Source of the DNA: Ptiloglossa arizonensis
Taxonomy: Eukaryota > Arthropoda > Insecta > Hymenoptera > Colletidae
Assembly (NCBI RefSeq): GCF_051014685.1
Contig: NC_135059.1
Location: forward strand, 7,502,001 to 7,566,000
Length of the DNA: 64,000 nucleotides
Direction: 5' to 3'
The translations under genes and the position numbers were made by a program. The notes under the pieces were generated by a model. That model had not been told where the DNA came from. It ran no database searches and saw only the letters and a program-made list of their open reading frames with translations. Position 1 is the stretch's first letter, and every line of letters starts with the position of its first letter. This document shows, piece after piece, positions 22,545 through 32,319 of the stretch.

Positions 22545-23294
22545 TGTCAAGTATCCTTAACCCTAGTCCGGTAATATGCAATATAGATTACAAACAGACA
22601 AAAGTACGTCGAATTTTTAAAACACGTCACATATCGTTGGCTTGCGATACGTCTTCTAATTAGTCCTCAGGAGCCCGGACGGAACTCGCGAATGTACATT
22701 CGTCCATGATCCACGCGATGTTGTACTTTTCGTTTACAAACAATGACGAATCCCTTAAATGACGTCAAATCGTGGCTCACGCTTCAACGTTGAATTTATT
22801 AATAAATTTCCCTAAAGCGTTTTCGCACAATTCCGCGGTTGGATTTTGATATTGACGGGGCTGTCGCCTGCAACCAGGAGGAATACCCTCCATTAAGCGA
22901 TTTTTTGTGACGCTAACACAACCGAGATTCGACAGTGCATTGGCTGATTTGCCATGGGTAATTTTAGCAATCGACCGACAAGGAAAACAGATCACGCTCG
23001 ACAATTCTTGATATTTTACACAGAGCCGATTTTATTGAAGAAAGCAATTCATTAATGTGTCTCATTTACGTTTCTTCTATTTATTAAAAGGATTCATTCA
23101 ATTCAAATAATAATTTAAAAGATTCATGCAATAGAAACATGAACGTGACAAAGAAAAACTGCATTTATAAAGTTTTGTAGTTAGTAAAACATAGATAATT
23201 TATTTAAGCTAAAGTCTTTATTCGTTCTTCAATTTATTATGTACTCTTATATTAACTTGTGCTTGATCGACGTATCACCTAACTCTTAGAGGAA
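22545..23294. other. Short intergenic region
   Basis: The region lies between the uncharacterised ORF start and the DUF1647-like gene stop. A minus-strand open frame at 22777-23004 has no ATG at its start and no recognised homology; it may be promoter-proximal transcribed sequence. Confidence 0.4.
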
Positions 23295-24626
23295 TTAGTG
23301 TTCAGTTGATATGAAGTTTCTTAAATTCGACTCTGTTGCATTGTTCTGCCTTGCAATCATAAGATATTCTTTCGTAATCTCCTCGGGTTGAATCTTATTG
23401 AAGTACGTTTCCCGCTCTTGATACACGTAATATGTGTCGTCGAAATTGAAGTGCAGTCCAAGTACGATATTCAGTGCAGATGTGTCGTACGCGTGGCAAC
23501 CGGAGTACCGGTATTGTGGTTTCTTATTAAATCGACAACCCGCTGATTGAGCTCCTGTCCAATAATAGATTAAAATTATTTGCACCACAATTTTATTTAC
23601 AAACATTTTGATAAACAACAAATAGAAAAAATTACTTTTAGCATACATACCAATGGGACAAATGCAATCTCTTGTTAGTGCACATTGAACCCAAGGCAAC
23701 ATTACTTTTTCTCTAATTTCTTTAACATTCCTAATTACCAAGTGCGATGCTCTTATTAAAGGAAGAAAGAAGAAACTTTCTGCAGAGACATGAAAATATT
23801 CATACATCTTTGGATGTGTTAACGAGCTAATGGCATGCCTCGTAGGCCAAGTTAAAATTCCAGATTTTGGTGAAAGGTACTTTGAAATATCTGATGAATT
23901 CAAACGCACATTTGAATCCATGTATAATATATTTCCTAATGTGTTTAAAGACATCTGTGGTAGGCAAAAGAAATATTCAATAATAAATATTGATAATGCT
24001 CGTATCTACACAAATATAACGTATAAATGTTATTTACCTGAATAACTAAAGGTCTATAAACATGCAGTCTATCATCTTCAACATGTGCTGGAAATGGACT
24101 CACATCAAAATGAATCACATTACACTTTGTAGAATTGCAAGCTGCTCTAATATTTTGCAAAGAATCATCATTTAATCCAACACTATAAACGACAATACTA
24201 TTATTTGGCAAAAAGTGACTGACATTTCTGACGAAACCATAAATATGCTGTTCGTTTCCAGGCCTTATAAGTGAAACAACAGTCACATTTTGAGATTTAA
24301 GACTAAAAGGAGTTGTGCTCATTTGCCCATCAAGGCCAAGCATTGCAAGATACTTTGAATCTGTCACCAAACGTTTCTCTTCAACATCTTTTAAATTTTC
24401 CTGTAAAAATATTAAAAGAAAAGAAAAACAATTATTTTTAAGTAAATTATCAATAAAATTAGTTAAAGCCAAATGATGTAAATATAGTTACTTGGAAATT
24501 TCGTAGTTGCTTGTGGGTCTCTGTAACCAGAGTCTGAATGGAAGGTCTTTGATTGCTGAAAGCAACAAAAACGATGCTGCTCCCTGCTATGCAGATAAGG
24601 AACAGTAGCAGACCCTTGGTACGCAT
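23295..24626 (-). CDS. Type II membrane protein of the DUF1647 glycosyltransferase-like family
   Basis: Four exons on the minus strand, 24626-24492, 24400-24038, 23954-23651 and 23554-23295 (stop TAA), give a complete 353-residue protein; phases match throughout. The N-terminus, MRTKGLLLFLICIAGSSIVF, is a signal anchor, placing the rest in the Golgi/ER lumen or outside. The core has the family pattern: VTVVSLIRPGNEQ, then NSIVVYSVGLNDDSLQNI, CNVIHFDVSPFPAHV, YRPLVIQ and ILYMDSNVRL. The last resembles a glycosyltransferase DxD-type 'hDs' step. Conserved-looking cysteines occur in VQCALTRDCICPIG and SGCHAYDTSALNIVLG. Substrate is unknown; transferase activity is family-based inference. Confidence 0.75.
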
Positions 24627-26430
24627 CTCTCATCATTTAACCAGATGTTTTTTCAGTTGTTAAATGACAATTATGTTCGAACGTTACGTTAGAAACATTG
24701 CATGTAGGTTATACATGGTTCGTGACATGACTAATCGTTATAACTGAAATACATTGCTTACAGATAAACATCGAAGAAATGTATCAATCACAGTTTGTTT
24801 AATGAGTTCATTTTATATATATAACACTCTAATACCTTACAATTGATTAGATTAAATTATTCTCTTTCTGATAACAAAGAACTGTCAGTGCTCTAGCAGA
24901 CGCCGCTAGACGCCGCATTTGTAGGAACTTTCTGGTTAAATGGTCTTGAATTGCACAACTGTGATCATTTAACATAAGGGTTGCATTTTCAATTCATAAT
25001 ACCTTTTGGAATTTACATATACATATTCGTGTAAACGAAATAAGCTTACGAAATTATACACATAATTCTAATTTAATTTTATTATCGATTTTAGATATTA
25101 ACTTTGTACTAATTAAAACATATTTTATTTGATAAAATTTATTAATATGGATATTAGATAATAATTTGAATAAATAAGCACTTCGTGACATAGTCCATGC
25201 CGCTTAAACAAAAATTATCGAGTTCCACTTCTTCTGTATCACGGTATACCCATGACAATGATTTGTACCGTGAAAGAAGAAAGTCACTCAAAACTCGTCT
25301 TTTTTAGCAGTCATTTTAATTAGTACAGATGCTGATAACTTCCCTTTCCTACAGTAATACGATCCATTGTTCTAAATGTACGCTTTTGTGTTAATAGTGT
25401 TACATAGTGAAATGCTAGATGATGTTATTGTGGATTATCAATTTTTATAGGTTATCAAACCAAACGCGTTCTTAAAACGCTAACCATATATATTTGTGCA
25501 TACTGTACAATCCAAACTTGTGGATTAAATTATAAAAATAAATTCTTAAACTAAGTTAAAATTGCATCTACATTAATAAATTTTAAACATTTTGATTAAT
25601 TACCTTGTAAGCGATATTCTAAAATAATTAATAACCTATTTATAAAATACGTATAATAAATGTAATAAGTCTAGATACAAGTATTTTAAAATTAAGTTAT
25701 CCCTACAACTAATCAAATTAAAAACGTAGAAATATAGACTTTTGAAGATTTGCTAATTGACTTCAATGTCTTCCAAGTTTAGATTTTCAAAAAATATGTG
25801 TATTACTGGTAGAAATTACCTTGCTAAACAAGTTTGTACAATAAGTTGTATTTGTACAAACACATATTCTTACATGTACAGTAGTGCCTAGTTTAAAGTC
25901 CATGGGTTGGGACCATATCTGGATAGTTATTGTGAAAGGTAATTGTTCCAGGAATTCTCACTTGCTCTGAGATAAGTAAACATAGTAAGAAATATTGAGT
26001 ATTGTTATTGACACGTTTATTTTTGTCCATATTCTCTAATGCTTTCATCTCCATTTTCAGCATTATGTTGTTCGTTATCTGTATTATTTTAATTTTTTTT
26101 ATTATTTTTGAGTTCTGTGATGGCACTGTTTTGTGACATTTTTGATTTCGATTATCCTATATTACTCTATGTTCTAAAGATGAGTGTGCAGGTATTTCCT
26201 CAGGTTTTGGTCAATTATTTATTAGAATAAATCGAGGCTTTAACAAAAATAAAAGTTTTCTTTATTTCTTTATATCCACATTACGTATAAACATTCTCAC
26301 ACATATCAACAACACCAAAACCAAAGGAACTAACATAGCCATCATTAAAAAAGTATTACCAATATAACACCTTTTCTTAATGACTTCCTAATGAATTTAC
26401 ATATGAATCTCTAATAAAATATATATCATA
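24627..26430. other. Intergenic AT-rich region
   Basis: No gene is supported. A duplicated word gacgccgctagacgccg occurs near 24900. A short open minus-strand segment around 25180-25310 looks protein-like but has no start, splice partner or homology I recognise. Confidence 0.45.
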
Positions 26431-26459
26431 AAATCTAACAGTTTTAGTCTAGCCCTCTC

Positions 26460-27100
26460 TGATTGTTATCATTTAATAATCCTAACTTATGTCTAAAGTC
26501 ATGGAATTGGTACCCCATGAACCCTTTGGTCAAAATATTGATTTGTTGGTCCTTATTGTTAGTATCTATGTACTGAATTACAATAATTTGTTTTTCATTT
26601 CCTCATGAATAAAATTATATTTTAAATCTATGTAGGTAATCCTACAATCATTCCCAAGATTCTTTATTAAGGAAATAGTAGCTTGATTGTCTTCATATAC
26701 TGACAAAATATTAATGTTTATATTCAAGCCTGCTAATAATTTTTTGAACCATATTCTATCCTAAACTGCACTACAAAATGCTACAAGTTCTGAGTTAGAT
26801 TAACTGTAACTGATTTCCTGTCCATTATGTTACTTTTCTAATCGAAATCATCAATGAACGGCTTATCACGCTTATTTCTGAAATACATTAATTTTAAGCT
26901 TATTGTACCTTAACATCTTTTTAACATAGTTCCATATTTCATTATTTTCTCCTGATATCTACTACAATAGTTTATCACAAAGTTAATATCTGGATGAAAT
27001 CCTATCATAAGGTACATCAAACAACCTGTTAGTTTCTTTATCAGCTAATTTAGTTAATGTCAACCTTAATTTTTGATTGATTGATATAATGTATGACTTT
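26460..27100 (-). pseudogene. Degenerate Ty1/copia reverse transcriptase-RNase H fragment
   Basis: Minus-strand translation gives LMIGFHPDINFVINYCSRYQ (copia LMLGTRPDIAFAVNYLSRF region), then SVYEDNQATISLIKN and YIDLKYNFIHEEMKNKQI (RNase H and KHIDIRYHFIRE region), then QINILTKGF (DILTKPL-like). Several stops and frame changes interrupt it. No long terminal repeats were noticed, so this is a decayed 3' pol fragment. Confidence 0.75.
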
Positions 27101-27206
27101 GTATGTTTATATAATTGATAAACATTTCAACAATTTTAATATACATATATCTTTTTTAACTTTAATCCTAATCACAATTGATTTCAAGCTGGCATGAAGT
27201 CAAAAC

Positions 27207-27301
27207 AAGAAGAAAACTAATCCTACTTCAACCCAATTTGTAGAAACTAATACTGTTTTAGTAATTACAAATTAGGTTAAAGTAAGGCTAGTTTTTCTCT
27301 T
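27207..27301. repeat. 95-bp imperfect inverted repeat
   Basis: The left arm 27207-27243 (aagaagaaaactaatcctac and onward to aatttgtag) pairs with the reverse complement of 27265-27301 (ttacaaattaggttaaagta and onward to gtttttctctt) at about 31 of 37 positions, with a 21-bp loop. The structure resembles a palindromic MITE or fold-back element. It ends about 40 bp from the 3' end of the Merlin-type transposase ORF. Confidence 0.75.
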
Positions 27302-27342
27302 AACATGTACACAAAAAAATGTTCATTGTTAAATGTTATTTG

Positions 27343-28269
27343 TTATCCAGTTTGTGCATCAGAAGTAACTGGAAATACATCTCTCATCATTGCAAAAAAT
27401 GCTGGTATACGACTATCAACATCATGGGTTCTTCGAAAGAAAAGTTCTCCTATATATCCAGCATAATGAGTACTGCGATGTCCATAACGTGGAATACTTG
27501 CCCTTGTATCTCGCCATGTACGCTCAATATTTTGAGTATGGGCTCCACTACTTGGGTCTACAAAATTCATTTTGTGGTTCACTGTTAAATCATAGTATCC
27601 ATCGTCGTCTAAACAATTATATGACTTCCAAGCATCTGATATTATCGTTGTTCCTGGTTTTATCCACTTTTTTATAGCCCCTAACAAAGTTTCTGCAGTT
27701 CTATCTTTAACAGGTTCAATAAATAATTTTTTGGTTGATATTTCAATTCCTCCAAAGATCCATTCACCACTTAATATATGGCCTTTGTTGTATTTGCGCT
27801 TTCCTATTTCTGCTTCATCAATTTCCACAATAGTATCTTTACCCCCTATCTGGACAGAATTTTTTTCTATCCACAGAACGCAAAGTTCCCTACAGAAACT
27901 TGCCCAATGTACAGCTGTGGATGAAGATATCCCTAATTCTTTCATTGTAAATTCTTGTCGTGGAGGCATAAGCATGATATGGCATGCAATAAAACGGCAT
28001 ATTGTTTGAATTGGTAAATGTGCATGTTCAAACCATGTGTTGTGAAATGCTCTAATTTTTACATCACACTGTTTCCTTAATTTCTTTTTGTTTGGTTTTT
28101 GTACATAAAACACTCTTCTACATCTAAACATTAATTCTTTACGATGAAATGTCATTTCACTTTCACACTTCATACATTTCATTGTGCTATGAATAACTTT
28201 CTCATCAATTAAGAATTGTACTAAATCGTCATAGTTATTACACAAAGTTAGAAAATCATGCAATTTCAT
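27343..28269 (-). CDS. Merlin-type (IS1595/ISXO2-like) DDE transposase, uninterrupted
   Basis: A single frame of 308 residues runs from ATG (28269) to TAA (27343). A putative zinc-binding start, MKCMKCES (about 30-37), is followed by FRCRR (about 48-52). The DDE nuclease core shows D151 in IVEIDEAEIGKRKYNKG, D212 in TTIISDAWKSY, and E249 in HTQNIERTWRDTR, as in ISXO2-like transposases. Merlin elements are the animal members of this superfamily, with short terminal inverted repeats and 8-9-bp target duplications. I could not identify its termini. The frame has no stops or shifts, unlike the copia and mariner fragments nearby, so it is recent or under selection. Confidence 0.85.
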   Translation of the reverse strand: MKLHDFLTLCNNYDDLVQFLIDEKVIHSTMKCMKCESEMTFHRKELMFRCRRVFYVQKPNKKKLRKQCDVKIRAFHNTWFEHAHLPIQTICRFIACHIMLMPPRQEFTMKELGISSSTAVHWASFCRELCVLWIEKNSVQIGGKDTIVEIDEAEIGKRKYNKGHILSGEWIFGGIEISTKKLFIEPVKDRTAETLLGAIKKWIKPGTTIISDAWKSYNCLDDDGYYDLTVNHKMNFVDPSSGAHTQNIERTWRDTRASIPRYGHRSTHYAGYIGELFFRRTHDVDSRIPAFFAMMRDVFPVTSDAQTG

Positions 28270-29330
28270 TGTGATAAATTATTTACTTTTTTATGAGATT
28301 CAAGACAAAAGCATATATCAAAATCTTTAACATTACTGACGATCAGGGATGCTAGATTCCCTGCTCCGTTTTGATTCGTTTTCATGCCATTGGCTGGAAA
28401 AAGAGTAATAAAGAGAGAATCATGCGTTCTAGAGAAGAGAGTACAGTTAAATGCGATGACGCCCTGCGTTTCCGAAATTCGGAATTTCACTAAGGTGAAA
28501 GTGAAAAGTGAAAGTGAAAACAATGAAAAATAAATTTTTTGTGAATAATATTATTGGAAAGATATTCAGATTAAAATTGTACGATTAGGTTATAACTATG
28601 GACCATATTTCATGAATCGATACCTATTTGACACTTCTATGAATACATCGACACTTGTTTGATACCTCACAAAAGTATCGATATTTCTTTGATAGGTCTA
28701 TAAAAATCTTAACACTCGTTTTACATCTTTAAACGTTTCCTAGATGGCATTACTATGCTACTTGTTTGACGTAATCCTTATTCCTTCACGTGTAGTTCTC
28801 ACACGACTACAGAATGTCTAATCCACAATTAATAACGTTTTCTTATAAAGTCGTTGACTGTTTCGTTATATATAGCGCAATACGTTATGAAGAAATAAGA
28901 TAAATACGTCACCATAGTTCGTAACATATTATGATAACAACGGAGAGTTGATTTTTTGTTTCACCGTTGCTTTACGTATTCCACCTTTGGGAAAGACAGA
29001 GAAACATCGTTTGAATTTCGTGGTCCGGAAGTTCGATTATTATTCACGTAAAGTAGTATGTATTATTTTTAACAAAGATAAATAAGTATTTTGCAATGAA
29101 AATGCACAATAATAATTGTAAACAATAGATTCTTTATTTAAATAAAAATATAAATAGAATAATAGTTGTCCACACAAACTACGTAATTTTGTTTACAGTA
29201 AGAAAAGCGCGGTAATATTATGTACAAGGAAATCCGTTACCGGTCATACGAGTAGTGTTATTTGAATCGTGTAGATGAAACCAGTTGAGGCATTCTTAAT
29301 CTCATCGTGTCAATAGTGAACGGTTTAATT
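28270..29330. other. Intergenic region between the transposase and dUTPase genes
   Basis: A 15-bp palindrome ttccgaaattcggaa lies at about 28468-28483. It is followed at about 28494-28520 by repeated gaaagtgaaa words. The remainder is AT-rich and presumably includes the dUTPase promoter. No gene is supported. Confidence 0.45.
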
Positions 29331-29995
29331 ATGTTGAAATTTGTAAGATTAACCGATAAAGCTTATGCGCCTATAAAAGCCTCGAAACATGCTGCAGGAT
29401 ATGATTTAAGAAGGTACGTTTTATTGAAATTAGTTTTTCGCAACTCTGTTTTACACTTTTTATTTAACAGTGCCTACGAATACGTTATCGAAGCACATGG
29501 TAAAGAATTAATCAAAACTGATTTACAAATCGAAGTTCCTGAAGGTACTTATGGGAGAGTTGCACCACGTTCCGGATTAGCATGGAATCATTTTATCGAC
29601 GTTGGTGCCGGTGTCATTGATGCCGATTATCGGTGAGTACTTCAATAGATATCAAAATTATAATAAGGTAATAAATGTTAAATAAATTCAGAGTACTTAT
29701 AATTGTGTGAAAGTACAATTGTCAATTTGTATTGCTTTCAAAGAGTAGAACGTGCGTCTGTATATGTGCAATTACATGTTATGTGTAGGATATTAAAATT
29801 TATCCATTTTATAACAGGGGAAATTTAGGGGTAGTACTATTTAATCACAGCAACAAGAATTTTACAATCTCTCCAGGAGATCGAGTAGCACAATTGATTT
29901 GCGAAAAGATTATGTATCCTGAACTTCAAGAAGTCGATAGTTTAGATAATACAGAAAGAGGAGAAGGAGGGTTTGGTTCGACAGGAAAAAGTTAA
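29331..29995 (+). CDS. dut: dUTP pyrophosphatase (dUTPase)
   Basis: Three exons (29331-29413, 29471-29632, 29818-29995) encode 140 residues, the usual size of a trimeric dUTPase. All five family motifs are visible in order: I AAGYDLRSAY (spanning junction one), [28 protein letters not shown] (spanning junction two), [14 protein letters not shown] and [11 protein letters not shown], the C-terminal flap that closes over the nucleotide. The enzyme hydrolyses dUTP to dUMP and pyrophosphate, keeping uracil out of DNA and feeding dTMP synthesis. The start is the ATG at 29331 ([14 protein letters not shown]); an in-frame upstream GTG is not needed. No mitochondrial presequence is seen, so this is the nuclear/cytosolic form. 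Confidence 0.97.
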
Positions 29996-30059
29996 ATTAT
30001 CGAATGTTTTATACAAAATGTATCTTATACAAAAATATATTTTCTGTGTTTTCTTAAAT

Positions 30060-30065
30060 AATAAA
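30060..30065 (+). promoter_or_regulatory. Polyadenylation signal of the dUTPase gene
   Basis: The hexamer AATAAA lies 65 bp after the dUTPase stop and only 25 bp before the stop of the convergent hydrolase gene. The two 3' UTRs therefore almost certainly overlap. Confidence 0.55.
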
Positions 30066-30089
30066 TAGACATAACAAAATATCTATAAT

Positions 30090-31125
30090 TTACACTCTTA
30101 CAGCAAGACCTGTATCCAATGTTAATGGTTTTGTCAGATTTAGTATATTTTTAAATTCTTTATGCTTTGAACTTCTCACTAGTTTATAAACAACATTTTC
30201 CACAGTAGCTACGTGGCATCCCATTGCCTTCATTCTCTGTCAAAGTAATATAAATTAAACACAATATCCATTTCTTATATTTATACCTATTTCTTTGTAT
30301 ACAATTTACATTTTACCTCTAAAGCCAATAGTCTATCTTCTTGCCTACGCGAAGTGCAGCAGTCTGCAACAATGTGTACCTCGTATCCGCTTTGTTTTAA
30401 GTCTATTGCAGTATTTTCTATGCATACATGTGTTTCAAGACCAATTAGAATAATTGCTTCTGGTTTGTTCCCAGAACAAATAGTAGAAAGTTCTTTATCT
30501 ATCTAAAATGAACAATAACATCATATTAATAATTAAGCATAAAATAATTGTATATTATACAAAATAGTTATATAATAGTTTTACTTCAGGCATCCACATG
30601 CTAAATTCAGTCTTTGCAAATGGTCCTTTGGCACTAGATATGTCAAATTCAGGAATTGTTTTTCCAAGACTCTCTGGATTTTGTTCACAAACTATCATAG
30701 GAATCTCCAAAAGTTTCAACGAGTTTATCTATACACATTATGCACAATTTAATCCACAAATGTTAAGGACCGATTTAATAAAGTTAGTACGTATCAATTG
30801 TCATTCTTTTTTTTTTCAAGTTTGAATAGTACAAAATGATAGTACATGCTACAGAACATTCGAAGTTTAAAAAATGTTAAGTAATTAGTTAAAAAGAAGA
30901 TATTTCATACACGTAAATGTAACATAACTTTCAATTTTTCTATGAATAGAAACATGTATACATCGTACACGTGTAAATAATGATTTTGGTATTTACCAGT
31001 TTTATCGAATTCTGCGTAACTTTATTGAATTCGTACATAAAATTCGCGCACTTTTCTTGAACATCACATATCAGCAAAGCACTTTTACTCTGTTTAAGAA
31101 TTGCTCTTGTAGCGTTTATTGCCAT
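30090..31125 (-). CDS. Isochorismatase domain-containing protein (ISOC1/2-like)
   Basis: Minus-strand exons 31125-30997, 30728-30585, 30502-30317 and 30236-30090 (stop TAA) are all phase 0 and encode 201 residues, close to vertebrate ISOC2. The cysteine-hydrolase triad is present: D21 in ALLICDVQEK, K82 in GPFAKTEFSMW and C118 in IGLETHVCIENTA. Other family landmarks are IPMIVCEQNPESLG and HIVADCCTSRRQEDR. The family adopts an isochorismatase-like fold; the animal members' substrate is not established. The gene converges on dUTPase (94 bp between stop codons) and is divergent from NTAQ1. Confidence 0.93.
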
Positions 31126-32319
31126 TTTCTTGTGCGACAATGCGACACAGTTTGATGCAAAAATGTAAAAATACAAATTTCTACTTACAACCTTACATAC
31201 TTTTTTATGCTGACGCACGTGATATATGTATATATATATTTACGATATGTGCAGATATAAAGTTCACGGCCGGTCTTAATCTTACTAATTTTAGATGTTA
31301 CAGTTTATCGATTCTAAAGAAACTCTCTCGATGCGCAAGCGACATAATTAAGCATGTAAAGACAGCGTATGAATATTGTTTGTTTATATTCAGAAAACAA
31401 GCGAGGTTAACCCAATAGTAAATAAATTAGTTGCGTGAAAGCAGTTACCAAGGCGGATAATGAATAAGTCGGAAAAATGCACGGGTTCGTTCTTTTTCAT
31501 TTGGATAAAATTTGAATAATGCAAAAATGTGTTTTATTTATTTGGAAAATTTTAACGTAGCATCGATCGTTTCAAAGTCTCGTGTAGTATATATTATAGA
31601 CGATGCATTTAATTGGCAAAGAAATAACGTGCAACGTTTGCTATAGAAAAATCTTATCCCGAACGCGAGTAAAATACACCTCTATAGATATAGCTTAAAT
31701 CAACAGTTTACGCGATTGGAAAAGCTCTTTCAAATGCATCAAATGCATCAAATGCATCCTGCGTTTATTCGGAAAGTTTCGCGAGATTTTTCTAGAAATG
31801 ATTATCGTTTTTTGCAGATAATCGTCCCGGAAGCGAACAGTCGATGTAGCCGTATAATTCTTAAGTCTCGTTAAACGAGACGAGTGTTTCGTTCTTTCGT
31901 AAAAACTTGGTGGGTGAAATGCGAACGTACACCGGCAGCATCAATTTGTAAAACATATTTTCTAATATGTATTATGTGCGTGGCGTATGTTTAGTGATTT
32001 AAATCGACTCGTTTGGCGCATGCGCGATGCTGCAACGACCTCGGTGCGAGTCGAGTCGGGTGTGGGTAGGCCAGATAGAGCGGCAGCAGCGACCGGCGCC
32101 AGTCAAACGATGTTGTTTCGGCTGGTTGGATGCACGGGTTCGTTTTGAGTTTGTCAAGCCGATCGAGCTCTGATTCAACTAATCGGTAACGATGTTCGCG
32201 CACGGTGTCGATTGAGGAATCGTAGACGTTTTAACAACCGAATCGACAAGTCCCGTATCCCGTTGAAATAAATTCTGAAATTCCGTGTAATTCGAACGAA
32301 ACGAGTTTGTAAACAAAGA
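31126..32319. promoter_or_regulatory. Divergent promoter region between the isochorismatase-like gene and NTAQ1
   Basis: This 1.2-kb gap separates two genes reading away from each other. It contains gcgcatgcgc at 32016-32025, the palindromic core bound by NRF1 (ewg in flies), about 295 bp before the NTAQ1 start. GC content rises in 32010-32200, as expected for a promoter. An aaatgcatc triplet repeat lies at 31734-31760. Confidence 0.5.
32016..32025. promoter_or_regulatory. NRF1/ewg-type palindrome
   Basis: The sequence gcgcatgcgc is a perfect 10-bp palindrome matching the NRF1 consensus core. It is in a GC-rich patch upstream of a housekeeping gene. Binding is inferred from the motif only. 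Confidence 0.45.

Noticed and set aside
22777..23004. Minus-strand open frame with MEGIPPGCRRQPRQY
   Set aside because: No upstream ATG, no splice partner found, and no family recognised; probably promoter or 5' UTR sequence.
25180..25310. Short minus-strand open segment reading LSWVYRDTEEVELDNFCLSG
   Set aside because: It is protein-like but isolated; an ATG nearby is out of frame and no homology or splice context supports it.
31734..31760. Possible CRISPR-like short direct repeats (aaatgcatc x3)
   Set aside because: Only a 9-bp triplet repeat without spacers, in a eukaryotic genome.
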